Source: Phellopilus nigrolimitatus (Eukaryota; Basidiomycota; Agaricomycetes; Hymenochaetales; Hymenochaetaceae). Taken from it: a DNA stretch of 60,713 nt. A model generated the notes under the pieces. It ran no database searches. It worked only from the letters and a program-made list of their open reading frames with translations, and was not told the origin of the DNA. The stretch is from positions 1 to 60,713 of the forward strand of contig JAJOHG010000153.1 of the NCBI GenBank assembly GCA_021029095.1. Direction: 5' to 3'. Positions 22,701 to 34,557 of this stretch are shown piece after piece. Position numbers and translations under genes: made by a program. Each line of letters opens with the position of its first letter. Positions within the stretch are counted from its first letter, which is position 1.

Positions 22701-23925
22701 ATATCTCTCCAGCATGCATGCAACATCCTGGAGTAGAACATCATTGATGTACCCTTCTGTAGGCAGACCAAAAGAGCCTATGTGACCTAAGAATCACATT
22801 AACATTCCATCACCAAAAGTCTGCTGCTTTCTGCATACAGTTTTGTGTTCTCAACATTTCTTTGTATCTCTAAGTTGGATAAGTAACCCATACAGATATA
22901 TGATATCATGGCTGCATTGTCACTTACATGTAGAGTCTTTTGCAGATCCTCATTAGCCTCTGAGAATTCCGAATTGAAAATGCTGAATTCCTCAAGTGAG
23001 GCAGCCATCTCTTCAGTACATGACAGCAGTCCTGAGAAGGCATCCACACAGTTTATAGCCTCTGTAGAAAAGGCTTCAGAAAAGGCTCTTCAGGATAACA
23101 TTAATTTAGACAGTACTTAATTGCTTGCGAACAATTGACAACCTTGCATAAATGATGAGTAAACAAGTAAAATTTTTGATTTACAACATCTTACTTGAGC
23201 TTATAGAAGGGGATCTCCATAGTTTCGAGTGCTTTTGCTGTTCTCCCTCCACCTCCGAGAGAATCCAGGTGTGCTCTCATCTGCCTGCTCTAAAATGAGA
23301 ATATTCAGCATGTACTTGTTTTGCGTCTATGTCGTGCTAACAAGCTGTTTATAATCATCACAGAGCCTTTCAAAGAGGTAAAGTTTATTTCCTGTTTTAA
23401 GGTTTTTCTTTACAAAGTATGGACTGCGTACTTCTTAATTTTCAAAATATTGTCTGGCATGGTATTTTGTATCTGTCCCGGGATCCCGGGCTGCGGTTTA
23501 TACAACACTTCGGCTTGGCGAAAACCTTTCTTAGACATAGTATTTAATTTATTTAAAAGAAATTACTCACGTCCAATACTTTGACCGGTAGCAGACCCGG
23601 GGTGTTCTTGAGAATGATAAAATTAAAGCCGTCAGACTGAGAAGACCGAGCTTACCCGAGGTACTATAAGCCTCATGGGCGTGAACCGATGCTTTAAAGG
23701 CTTGAAAAAAATCGATAACACAGCAATCGGGAATGAAAAGGTAGACGCACGCTCATCTTCCTCAAAGATTTTCGTGTCATCGGAGCCCCGCTCGTTCATA
23801 ACGTCAACGAGGACATTCAGCACACTTCGAAGAAACGCCTTCTGCTCTGAAGTTACGCCCGGCGAGGGCTGCCGGAGTCTCTTCGGTTTTGAAGACGTTC
23901 GGCCGGCACCTGTGAATGGTCGCAT
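19776..23925 (-). CDS. Large multi-exon hypothetical protein: helical N-terminus, membrane segments, beta-propeller-like C-terminus
   Basis: The first exon starts at ATG 23925 (MRPFTGAGRTSSKPKRLRQP). Spliced pieces continue through VLYKPQPGIPGQIQNT, a helical part (AHLDSLGGGGRTAKALETME; EEMAASLEEFSIFNSEFSEA) and about three hydrophobic segments (22.6-22.2 kb; IFWFISLSFSVASAIYSLL and MFCLIVSAATFSVGLCLLAF). After an acidic linker comes a C-terminal part with WD-like pieces (MRCMQFDSDGSFLAFTG; FKLEGRIHSLDLSG; YILAFREADGTVKLWF). Junctions checked at 20101/20155, 20374/20434 and 20557/20607 keep frame; the stretch 20830-20950 is unresolved. From 19.43 to about 23.2 kb the DNA is almost free of CpG and Arg codons are mostly AGA/AGG, whereas the 5' exons have normal CpG. 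I know similar uncharacterised Agaricomycete proteins but no function. Confidence 0.65.
22155..22180. repeat. Short TA microsatellite
   Basis: A TATATATATATAT run inside an intron of the CpG-starved gene. Confidence 0.8.
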
Positions 23926-24302
23926 TTCGCGCTGTCAGTCGGGAAGATTTTATACAAGGGCCCTTACTGACTTCTCTGTCGAACGCTGGATCCTCTCATT
24001 GGTAGAGTCGAGCGCCGTCTGGACTCCATTAGCCAGCTAGATGCGGGTTGTAAGTGGACGTTCTGAGCAAGTTGGGATCGATCGATCCATCAACTTCAAA
24101 TCGGCAGTACTAGCAGATGACATAATCACACGTGTCGTTTTACCCTGTAAACCCATGGGTACAATAACTCAGTAGTATGGCGTCCAGAATCCGGTCTACA
24201 CAACACCCTTCATAAGAAGTATCCATAGCCCATTCTACAGCTAAAATAACAATATACAGTGGACATCGAGTTTCGAAAATTGCCGACACACGTCCGCCCA
24301 GT

Positions 24303-27300
24303 TTATGCCGCATGCAAGATGCGGAGCGGATCCGACCCACCGGCTTCAAGGCCGCGCAGTACCGCCTGGCGCACCGCACGTAGGTAGTCCTCCAGGCGGC
24401 GGCGCCGCGGTACGCCCGTGCGCCCCTCGTCACCGCTGCCGTCCGCGCCTCTGACGTCGTCGTCGAGGAAGTCCTCGAACAGGTGGTAGCGCGAATCCGC
24501 GACGGTGTTCGCAAGGTCGAGCGCGTAGGTAAGGTTTCTACATGGCAGAAAAGAAAGGAGTTAGGGATATCGGAAGACAGATACAAAACCAAGTAAGAGG
24601 AAGGGGACGTACCTCGGGATCCTGTCTCCCGACCCAACAAGTAGCGCGTGCAGGCGGATGACAAGCTCCGGGATGTAGATTCGCCGAATGCGCACGAGCG
24701 TGATGTGCCGCTGGTCACCTGGTATTTCATCATAGTTCATAAAAGCCAAACAGAATAGACAATACGAGATATAACGGACGGGTTTTAGTCCTCGTTGCCT
24801 CCTCTTCGTTGACGAGCCATTCCGTCGTGAGCAGCTCGACGACCCTCTCGCGAGTCTCGTCCAGTAAGGTCTACCCACACAGTCCAAGTTAGCGGAAGCA
24901 CTCGCACCCTACGGAAGAAAGAAAGAAAGAAAGCTAGTCGAACGCACTTTGTACCCTGCTAACCAGTTCTCGCGCGCGCCCTTCGTCGTGCAGGCCGATT
25001 CGCCGAGCTGAGCTTCCACAAGGCGGTCGAACAGGTCCCAGACAGCGAAGAACTGCAGATAGTGCACGTACTCCGCGCCATGCGTGCGTGCGAACCCATC
25101 CGCGATCGGCATCAGCTTGAGCTGCGCGGGAAGTAGTGTCAGGAGCACCTTCGCCGCTTGCACTTTCCCGCAGCCTGTCATTTTAACAAAAAAAATAAAT
25201 CGCATAAGCTTTTTTCTTGGTATATAACACTTTTTTTAAATCGCGACGCACCGAGGAAGTACCGGAAGATGACGTTCGCCTGCTCGAGCGCGTCCGTGTA
25301 CGTCTGCTCCATGAACGTCGTCCACTCGATTGAACGGATGAGGAACCACTCCATGTCCGACAGCGGCGCCTCGCGCGTCACCACCGGGGGCAGCGCAACC
25401 TTGATGCGCGGGAGGGCCTCGAATGCGCGCTCGATCGTCTTCTCCGCGGTCGCCTGCGCGACGCGCACCATGTCAAGCGAGTGCTTCTCCGCGCGCAGGA
25501 GCGCCTCACGCCGCTCCTCGAGGTCCGCGGAAAGGTCGAGGCTTGTGAGGAACATCGCATAGCGTTCGACGGCGTTCTCCCCGAGAGCGCTTGCGTACAG
25601 CGCAATGTGCTCGCGCTGGCCGGCTTCCTGGGCGAATAGAAGGAAAGAAGAATAAATAAGTGGATGACAAGGGTGAGTACAGAGCAGGCTGAAGTACCTC
25701 GAGTACCTGCAGGTAGACCTCGAGGATAATCTGCGTCGCGTCTGCAGGGACAGGCACATCGATTATCTGCAGAAAAAGGCACAAATGCGCAAAAAATCGT
25801 GTCAGGGACGGAAAGCTGTTGGCGTCTATTCTCAGTATACCCTTTTCTCATAAACGAAGAGGCTAGATAAATGGAAACGCACTTGGTCGCTTGGGGATTG
25901 AACTCACCCGACTGGAGGCCAGTGGCGAAATCGGAAAGGAGCTTGTCGGTACGATTGAGGATGATATGCAGTTGTGAGGCATGGAACGGGTCATTCGCGG
26001 GCGGCCTGGCGGGAAGAAGGATGAGTTACGACCGTTTATAGTGAAGAGAGACTTACCCCTCAGTGACGCCGACGTTTGCAAGCGCCTCGAGCGTGCGAAT
26101 GACCTCGCGCTCCCACTCCCTTTCTTCCCTTTCCTCCTCCTCCTCCTCCGCCGCTTGACTTACGCCGGGAACGCTCGCGCTCGCGACGATGCGCGCGACG
26201 GCATCCGCGCCGCCCTCCCAGAAGCCGCCGCCGCCTCCACCAGCCGCCCCAGCGCGCGCGAGCGCGTCGACCTGTTTGCCCTCACAGATGATGCCGACGT
26301 GTGCCCAAAGGTGGTCGTACCACGTGCGGCACGCAGCCTTGAGCACGACAGAGGAGGCAGGCGAGGGCGCGAGGGCGGCGTACAATGCGCGGTCCGGCTC
26401 GGAGAGTAGGGGCTATGCGCACGAGTGAGTTGAGTTGGGATGTTAGTGCAGAATGGGAAAAGAAGGATTGGCGTACGTTGAGCGCTGCGCGCGTGCAGGT
26501 CTGCTTCCAGAGCTTCCGGCGCTTGTTCCCCGACCAGCCGTCTGCGAAGTCGGAATCGGCGTCCGCATTATCTTCGTCTTCTGACTCGTTCGCTGAATAC
26601 CGTGTTAGGAAGATGTTCAAGTTATCTAAAAGCGGAGCATCATACCTAAAGCGCGCCATTGGAAAAGCAGGGACCCGCGGATGCTTGCGGCTCGCCATGG
26701 CCGGCGTGTTCTCCGGCACAAGTCGATGGCATCTTCCAGTCGACCTGCACGTATGTACCCGTATAGCGCTTGCGCGAGGGCCTTTTCGTAGTTCTATGAT
26801 AAACAATTTAGTTTGAGAGCTTAAGGTAAGATGAAAACGCGTACCGCATCGTCTGCAGACAACACCTTGCCGCCGTCGTTCCTGTTTCCCGCGTCGGGGT
26901 CGAGCTCGCTCACGAGCGTATCTACCTCCTTTTTGTTGCCGGTGCGCTGGGCCTGGAGGAGACGCAAACGCGTAAACTTCCAGTATGATGCGGCGGTTTC
27001 GGGCGTGTGAGGCTCAGGAGCGGTGTCGTGAAGCCACTCGCGGACAACAACAAGTTCACTGAGCAGCGGGGAGTGGAGCAGGATGGACTGCGCGAGTGTC
27101 GCTGTCGGGGTGTACGGGTTTTGACGGAGCAAGGCCTTGGCGGTGGGCGGGAGGGCGGACTCGGTCTTGCGCGCACTGTGCCGACGTGAGCTGCTCGCAC
27201 TACAGCAGACCGAGTGATACTTACGACATGAGAGTTTGGAGGAGGTCCCAGGTGTTGCTCTCCAGTCGGAGCATATGAATTTCTTCGCGGGAGCTCTCGA

Positions 27301-27466
27301 AGAGCATATCAGGCTCCGAGGCCTCCTTGAGTCTTTTCTTGCACATGTTACTGAGACGGGGTGCGAAGCCAGTCTCCGGGTCGAGCACGGCGGACAGGTC
27401 ATCGCGCTTGTCGTGGCACGTAGCGAGCACGTCCGCAGAGAGTGCGTAGAAGGACGTCGTGTCCAT
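24303..27466 (-). CDS. NUP84: Nucleoporin Nup84/Nup107
   Basis: Scaffold subunit of the Y-shaped nuclear pore complex, at the nuclear envelope. ATG 27466 opens exon 1 (27225-27466, MDTTSFYALSADVLATCHDK). About ten exons follow. Family hallmarks are the helical-solenoid motif LCRRTRRPWRAASIRG (about 26.7 kb; RPWRAASIRG is diagnostic), CRTWYDHLWAHVG (about 26.3 kb), a long helical C-half (LEQANVIFRYFLG; VQAAKVLLTLLP) and an end at GGSDPLRILHAA, stop 24303-24305. An acidic insert (EEEEEEREEREWERE) and a Gly-run lie near 26.1-26.2 kb. No frame breaks were noticed. It is divergent from BRF1 with 197 bp between start codons. A hexanucleotide-like repeat lies in its 5' UTR. Confidence 0.85.
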
Positions 27467-27663
27467 GTGAGCGGTGTCGGTATCGGTGTCGGTGTCGATG
27501 TCGGTGTTCGTATTCGTGTTCAGACGCGGCGCGCGTGGTTCGTGACAGCCACCCTCTGAGTCTTACTTCTGTTGCTCTTATATGCACTTTTCAAAGTTGT
27601 AACCATTCTCTAAACTCTGTAACAAAAGCCTGAAATATTTTTATTGAGATTTATTGGCAATCC
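27467..27663. promoter_or_regulatory. Shared divergent promoter of NUP84 and BRF1
   Basis: Only 197 bp separate the two ATGs, which point away from each other, so regulatory elements must be shared or overlap. No canonical TATAAA was identified. Confidence 0.6.
27472..27522. repeat. GTGTCG/GTATCG hexamer repeat
   Basis: About eight imperfect 6-bp units (GTGTCG, GTATCG, GTGTCG, ATGTCG and similar) immediately upstream of the NUP84 start. Confidence 0.75.
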
Positions 27664-30062
27664 ATGGTGAGAACAACCCATCTATCTCTTCCTCACTCAT
27701 CTGACTCGGTTGTTCAGACCGTTTGTGGAGACTGTGGTGGGACTGTTATCGAGTACGATGCGGCGGCGGGAAATGGCTTCTGCGTCAAATGCGGGACGGT
27801 CATTGAGGAAAACACGATCGTTTCCGAGGTCACCTTCGGCGAGGCCTCGAGCGGCGCTGCGATTGTCCAGGGGTCGTTTGTCGGGCAGGGCTCAAGTGAG
27901 TAAATTTTTAGTATGTGGTTTAGGCAGTGTCTACATCTATGCAGCCCATGCTCGTATGGGTGGGCCGTTTGGAAACAGGAATTCATCGGAGTCGAGGGAA
28001 CAGACGATAGAGAACGGTTCGTCCCTTCCCTCAGTAAAAACTCCCTAAAATCCCAACTAAGATAATATCTATAGCGAGCAGAAAGATCCGCAATGTCGCC
28101 GCCGTCTTGCGTCTGTCCGAGGTCGTCCAGACCGCGGCGATCCGCATGTATACGCTCGCGCTCGAACACAAGTTCACCAAGGGCCGCAAAAACATGAACG
28201 TCGTCGCCGTCTGCCTCTACGTCGCCTGCCGCCAAAAGGAGACGCGCAACTACATGCTCATCGACTTCTCCGACCTCCTGCAGGTCAATGTGTTCGAGCT
28301 CGGCCACACGTACCTCCAGCTCGTGCAAACGCTCAATCTGCGCCTCCCGCTCGTCGACCCGTCGCACTACATCTCACGCTTCGCCGCGCTGCTCGAGTTC
28401 GGCGACGAGACGCCCAAGGTCGCCGCGGACGCCGTCCGCCTCGTCGCGCGCTTCGACCGCGACTGGATGTCCCGCGGCCGCCGCCCCGCTGGCATCTGCG
28501 GCGCCTGCCTCCTCCTCGCCGCCCGCATGAACAACTTCCGCCGCTCCCTGCAGGAGATCGTCCAGGTCGTCAAGATCGCAGACTCAACGCTCAAGAAGCG
28601 CCTGGACGAGTTCAAGAAGACTCCGAGCGGCGCGCTCACCCTCGCGGATTTCCGCACTGTATGGCTCGAGGATGAGGTAGACCCACCAGCGTTCACGAAG
28701 GGCAAGGAACGTGAAGCGAAGGAGAGGGAGAAGGAGAATGAGGCTGACGATGAAGAGGAGGTGGAGGACGAGTTGCTGGGCGACGAAATCGAGGGTGTCA
28801 CGAGTGCGAGAAAGAAGAGCAAAAAGAAGAGAAAGAAAAAAGAGAAGAAGCGGAAGCGCATTGAGGATGATGTAGACGATGCAGACACCGCGCCTTTTAC
28901 TGAGCAGTCAACAAATGACCCGGAAGCGCGCCTGCCTCTCGACCCGCTACTGCTCAACGAGGGCATCCTCGCAGGCACGTCGGACACCTTGCCTCTCTTC
29001 TTCCCCGATCCCTCCCTCCAGGCCGGCCCTTCAACACAAGCGCCGCGGAGTCCTACCCTGCGCGCCAGCTCCCCATCCGCAGATATACCCTCGCTTACAA
29101 ACGAACCTCAAGCGGAGGCCTTTACGCCTTCTTCGCCCCCGTCACCGCTCGACGCGACCGTCGACGCGGCTCTCGCAGAGGAGGTGACCGACTTCCTGCA
29201 GAATGACCAGGGGAGCGCGCTCGCCGAGGCGCTCGACGCTGCGGAGCAGCGGCGGCTCTCGCGCTTCGCGATGGACGATGCGTTGCTCGACCTCGACGAG
29301 GCGGAGCTCGACGCATTCATCCTTACGGAGGACGAAGTGAAGATGAAAGAGCGCGTTTGGGTGGAGATAAATAAAGACTATTTAGAGACTCTGGCTGGTG
29401 AGTGGATTGAACTTCGTCAAGCAAAGTTATATTCGGTCGCTAAGTGGTTATGATCCAGCCAAGGAGGCATTGAAAGACGGCGCAGAGCCGATCAAGAGTC
29501 GAAAGGTTCGTACCACTTCCTAACCACTTTTCGTTTCTATGATTTATTTATTCTTCAATCCTAAAAACGAAATTCAAACTTTATTTACTAATTATTTATT
29601 CATTTTCCGCAGCGCCGCAAAACGAACGCGAAGCCGCGCGACGCGTCGACACCGAGCGGGAGCACCGCAGCCGAGGCGGTGCGCAACCTCATCAAGAAGA
29701 GCACAAAGTACAGCCGGCGGATCAATTACGACGCGCTCAAGAGTCTCTTCGACGGCGATTCTGCGGGCGCGGCGGGCGCGAACGCGCCTCCGCCGGAGGT
29801 AGACCTCAGCGACAAGGAGGAGGACATGTACACCATCGACGACAAAAGCGACGGCGAGGGCGTGCGCGCGGTTGTCGAGGAGAGCGGCGGCGGAGTTGGC
29901 ATGTCGGCGCCTGCGCCGAGGCGTGGCGCTGACAAAGCGGACAAGGTGCGCACGGACGACGAGGATGCGGATGGCGAGGCGGGTGTGGATGGAGAGGAGA
30001 TCGAGATGAGCGAAAAGGGGGACGAGTATGTGTGGGATGAAGGGTATGAGCAGGAGGTGTAG
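27664..30062 (+). CDS. BRF1: TFIIIB subunit BRF1 (TFIIB-related factor)
   Basis: RNA polymerase III initiation factor that bridges TFIIIC, TBP and Pol III at tRNA and 5S genes. Five exons (27664-27895, 27945-28016, 28075-29397, 29459-29505, 29613-30062) sum to 2124 nt, 707 residues. An N-terminal zinc ribbon (CGDCGGTVIEYD then CVKCG) is followed by the basic linker HARMGGPFGNRN. Two cyclin folds come next (VAVCLYVACRQKETRNYMLI; PAGICGACLLLAARMNNFRR). A Lys/Glu-rich linker leads to the Brf-homology segment STKYSRRINYDALKSLF, which binds TBP, and a very acidic tail to the stop at 30062. All family landmarks are present and no key residue is missing. Confidence 0.95.
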
Positions 30063-30419
30063 TGCCAGCGCAGAAGGTGAGAAGTGTCTGAACCGATGTA
30101 TTTTATTACTTTATGCTTGGACTTTGTTCTGCTGTGGTGTTGTCCTTTTCTAACTTTCATGATCGTGATTCATTATTACTTCTCAAAACATTGTAATGTA
30201 TTTATACTAGTTGTTTATTACGGTCAGCACATTCACGCAACATATATTGAGCACTTGAATTTATCGAGCTTTGGATTTGAACCCTTCTTTGTCAGAAAAT
30301 AATCCCCTACTTTGTCAGTGGGATGTGCGAGCGGAAAAGAGCAAGAAACCACAGGAAAGAAAAAATATTACAACAAAAATGGTACATATGCAGCCGAGGG
30401 GGTTTATGTAAGATTGTTC
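30063..30419. other. Intergenic, AT-rich
   Basis: 3' flank of BRF1, with no coding signal. It ends where homology to the kinase-like genes begins. Confidence 0.6.
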
Positions 30420-30945
30420 GCAAATGCCGTGCTAAATTCATCAGCTGCATTTCGTTCCAGACGTCCGACCACTCTGCAACTTACTCCGCACAGTCGCTTG
30501 CAACAACTCCACGGTGGCTTCCGACTAAGGCAAATTACTGCGGGATTTACTCAAAGAGAGCGCTCTTTTTCCCTTTCCTAAGTCTGAACCGTCGCAAAGT
30601 CGCAACTTCACTGAACCTAGTATGCTCGATCTGGGATAAAATCACGTCAGAAGCGAAATGAGTTATTCTGATTCCATTTGTACTTGGTACGGTATAGATG
30701 ATAAAATGGTTAGAGTAGAACCCTTCTCAATATGGGCGTATTTCAGGCAGCAAGCGTTTGTCTTCGAGCCTTGGACAAGAAGCTCGATCTTGTTGAACAG
30801 ACGCGTCGGCCAAAGGATACGGGTCGGAAGTCGATCACACCTTCGAAGTTGACACATCGGTGGCCGCTCTCGCTGAAGCAAAAGATCGATGATGTTCTAT
30901 GCGAAGTGGCAAGCCTCCTACCGCCGAACGGGATCTTTTCCTCAA
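30420..30945 (+). pseudogene. 5' fragment of a kinase-like gene (copy A)
   Basis: Colinear with the start of the intact kinase-like genes at 31.7-33.5 and 34.6-36.4 kb. The start ATG is GTG here, the codon for Gln5 is TAA, and about 210 bp are deleted between CTAGTATGCTCGA and TCTGGGATAAAATC (about 30630). Homology continues through the intron-1 region and LVEQTRRPKD-type sequence, then stops at GGGATCTTTT (about 30945). There it is joined to the companion gene sequence. Clearly nonfunctional. Confidence 0.85.
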
Positions 30946-31523
30946 ACTGCAGACGCGGACTTTGGACTTGATGATTCGGAGGTGCGGGACGCACTATGGG
31001 TCCGCCGCCTTGTGCAAGCGCTCGGCTCGGACGTCACGCTCCTCAATCCAAACCATTCTTCTTCGTCCTCATCAGCCTCGAGTGCGGCAAATGAGAATAC
31101 TGAAACTCCACCCTCTGATTCTGCAGGACAGCAAAGTTTCACGAACGCCGAAAAACGCACGTTTACCGAGCGTGTTCTTTCTTTGCTTATGGTCGAGACC
31201 GACGAAACCTCGCAGCATAGTGGGACGATGGCGAAGCTCATTCACCTCGCTGATGAGGTCGTGCGTGAACACGGGCGGCTCAGTACTTCACAAGCGAGCG
31301 GTAACCCTACCATAAATCCCCCGGCCTCCCTGGACTAGCAGACGCTTCGTCGACGCATCTTTAAAGCCCACCTCCACAGGTAGTTCTTGGCTTGCTCGCG
31401 TCCAGCCTCGCGCCCACGCTCCAGTCCCGTGGCCGTGCCGCGCATGTCCCAGATGCCACGAGGACAGGGCGCGATCGCAAGCGGCCGAAGAGGAGAAAAG
31501 TGGACAACATGTATCTTAGTTGA
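30946..31523 (+). pseudogene. Companion gene, left copy (5'-truncated, broken)
   Basis: Encodes DADFGLDDSEVRDALWVRRL, then a Ser-run, FTNAEKRTFTERVLSLLMVE and KLIHLADEVVREHG, ending with a basic RDRKRPKRRKVDNMYLS tail (possible nuclear localisation signal), stop at 31521-31523. The 5' part is replaced by kinase fragment A, to which it is fused in frame. An in-frame TAG (31336) replaces a Glu codon of the right copy, and a small deletion follows. Original function unknown. Confidence 0.65.
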
Positions 31524-31691
31524 AGATTTTTGTTTTGTAAAGTTAAGTTAAGTTAGAGTAGTCATGAGAATAGATTAATAATAACATTAATGATAAAGAA
31601 GTCAGTACTGGAGAAGAAACAGAATGTTCATGCTAACATGGTCGCCTGACCGTAGTGTGAGGCATTGTTGGACAGCGAACAGGAGACAATG

Positions 31692-33506
31692 CTAGTTCTC
31701 GGAAGGGAGCGTTTGCCACAATGCTTTTCTCAATAGCAGTAGCTCCTCGCAGCGCGGCGCCTTGACGGAACTCGCGAAAGTCTCGTCACCCTAAGGATAT
31801 AATTACCAGTAAGTTTCTGCAGAAAAATAACAGGTAATGGTATTTTACCGGTTTCTTGTCTTTGCAATTATGTTTTCGAGACTCGTTAAAATCGAGAATG
31901 GAGAATCCGCCAGCAACTGTTCGGACAACATTACGCGACTCGAGGTCTCCGTGAAATACGCCCAGAGCGTGCAATTCCTGAGCCAGTTCTAAGACATGCT
32001 CCCTAGATACACGGAGAAAATGAGTCTAGGACGCATCAGTGAGACTAGATCACTCACTTTTCCGTCTCATTCAAGTCTCTCCAATTCGTCACAGCATCGC
32101 CTTGCAGCTCCAGAATTAGAACAGAAAAACTGTCGTTCTCGAACATTCCAAAGCACTGAGGCGCAACGCGATTTGACAGCTTCCCGGAGCGACTATAAGC
32201 GCGTTCCAGAACTTGGTAGATGCCGAACTCATGTCGAAGTCGTTCGCGCCTGCTCTCATCTTTAGTCTTCAGGACCTCGACATATTTGACAGCGAATGTG
32301 TTTGGACCCGGGTTGTCTTGAGGATTGTTCTCCTCCAATCGGCCTTCGTAGACCAGCCCTGTTGAGCCACGGCCTAGAGGGCGAGTGAGCCGCAAGCACA
32401 CAGGTTTGCTGGCATTGTCTGTAAGCGCGATTGTGGACGTAGAATCTAGTTGCTGAAGAGCGGCCCAGTATGGTTCTGCTGTTTCCGGAGGTGCCAAGGT
32501 GATTTTTAATGCGCAAGGTACTTCAGAGGAACCTTCTGACCTTGGTCTTGCATCTTCGGCAATTTCATCGAGAATGATGTCTTTTGAGACATCTGGTGAG
32601 GGCACAACGAATTTACCTGCAGAAGCCAGGAGGGCGCCAAGAAACGCGCGGAAGGGCCGAGTCTCGTCCTTCATTGAGAGCATAGGTGAATACGTCACGT
32701 ACGGTCGTTCGTCATCAGGATGAAGACGGAAAATGATCCAGTGGTTATGGGAAGTCAGAAACAGCCATTCCGTGCGCCATGAAGCCATGTGCAAAGCAGC
32801 CTGTAAGACAGATTTAACAACCGATCTCATCACGAGCGAGCGAGCGATAAACTGACGTTCAAAAGAACTTTCTCTATCAACTGACGGTCGGGTTCCCAGG
32901 TCAAAAGCATCCCGATCGGCGGTAGGAGGCTTGCCGCTTCGCATAGGACATCATCCGCCTTTGCTTCAGCGAGAACGGCCACCGACGTGTCAACTTCGAA
33001 GGTGAAATCAACTTCCGACCCGTATCCTTTGGCCGACGTCTGTTCAACAAGATTGAACTTCTTGTCCAAGGCCCGAAGACAAAAGCTTGCTGCCTGAAAT
33101 ACGCCCATATTGAGAAGGGTGCTAGTCTTACCATTTTATCGTCTATACCGTACCAAGTATAAATGGAATCAGAAAAACTCACCCTCGCTTCCGACGTGAT
33201 TTTATCCCAGATCGGGTCTCTCCCGTATTCATCCAGAAGGGGTTTAAAACGGTTAAGCAGCTTGGCCTCTTCCATAGCACTCAGTCGTGTGTCGTCTAAG
33301 ATGTCGTCCAGAGTAGAGCAAAGAGCGTCGATCAGACCGTCGTCTCGTACAGCAATCGCAGCTTTCCAGCAAGGATCCAGCCGACTAGACTCGAGAATAC
33401 TAGGTTCGGTAAAGTTGCGACTTTGCGACGGTCCAGACCTAGGAAAGGGGAAAAAAGCGCTCTCTTTGAGTAAGTCCCGTAGTGATTTGCCTTGGTCGGA
33501 AGCCAT
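31692..33506 (-). CDS. Kinase-like protein, copy B (Agaricomycete HGDLE family)
   Basis: Five exons (33132-33506, 32857-33093, 32058-32800, 31849-32002, 31692-31790) total 1608 nt, 535 residues. The N-terminal half is helical and specific to the family (MASDQGKSLRDLLKE; DPCWKAAIAVRDDGLIDALC). The C-terminal half is a protein-kinase-like fold with glycine loop LGRGSTGLVYEGRL, ATP-binding Lys in TFAVKYVEV, catalytic loop FHGDLESRNVV and metal-binding Asp in ILDFNES (DFN where DFG is usual). Only about 45 residues follow, so the C-lobe is very short. It resembles FunK1/aminoglycoside-phosphotransferase-like fungal kinases; substrate unknown. Every exon has the same length as in copy C. Confidence 0.8.
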
Positions 33507-34557
33507 CGTAAAGTTGTTGCAAATGACTGCGCGGAGTAAGTGGCACTGAGTGGTCGGAAGTAAGTACCGTGCGAACGAACGAAGCTTGCATAAGCTTAGA
33601 CAATGAGACCCGGATCCGGATTGGAACATGGAAATACCAGGCTTTCACTGGCAAATACAGTATTGCTTCCTGGACTGGGGGTTTCAAAGCAGGATGTTCA
33701 AGTGCCTGCGTTATTACAGGTGGGTCCAGAAATCGCCGAGGTATAAACAGCTTGCGTGAAATTGTGACGAGAATTCCTCTTGCTTCTTTGTCAAAGGGAC
33801 GACCAAATCACCATGCGAAATCAACCACATTCCGCACATTTCGCACAAAATAAAGGAGGCTCGTATGTAATTAAAGTGCTTTAGAATGTCCTCGCAAGTG
33901 TTCATGCAAATATAGGAAAGACATTGTAAGAACGAAAAAGCCATGATATTTTTATCCTCAATGAGATCCTCCGCTTCTGAGCGTACTGATAGAATAACTA
34001 CGAGCGATACTGACGAGAAACCACATATGTTAAAGGCATGTAATCCGTGCCAGCCTCGCCTCCCTCAACAGTGCGTGTATACCGGACACAAACGGGGCGC
34101 GACCGCAAGCGGCTGAAGCCTGACCCCCTGCCTTCTCGCAGCCGAACGGCCCGCAACCATGCAGGAAAATAGAAAATTGCGACTCAAAACTGAGCCTTTT
34201 CTAGCGCAAATTTGACACTTTGCTAGCAAGAATTGGTATTTAGATGTTAATTAGGTGTCATGCAATTTATTTTATTAAATTTTATTTCAGATGTGTTTTG
34301 TTTATTGTGTCCAGAGGGAAGAGATTGAGATACAATATCCTGAAATGAAAAACAGGTCAAACCTGTGGATATGTTTTGGTGGATGACCGCAACCGCAGAA
34401 TGTGAATTCGAATTGCAGTTGACGGGCTCTATCACTGAAAGCCTGGTAATAGTATTCCCAGGTCATGGTCCATCTAGGCGTATGTAAGCCTTATTCTCAC
34501 GGTACCGCCGATAGTTCACTCAAGTTACTTCGCACAAACGCTTGTAACAAATTTACG
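33507..34557. other. Spacer of the inverted duplication
   Basis: About 60-100 bp upstream of each kinase ATG is still shared between copies. The central roughly 900 bp are AT-rich and unique, with no coding signal. The two kinase genes diverge from it, so it holds both promoters. Confidence 0.6.

Larger units (their letters stand above)
30946..33560. repeat. Left arm of a large inverted duplication
   Basis: Contains companion gene (plus) and kinase gene B (minus), convergent. The same pair occurs in reverse order and orientation at about 34500-37120. Homology covers genes, introns and the convergent 3' intergenic segment. Confidence 0.85.

Noticed and set aside
19431..23220. Classical RIP damage
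   Set aside because: Exons stay open and splice sites are preserved. The signature is loss of CpG only, not the dense stop-generating CA-to-TA pattern.
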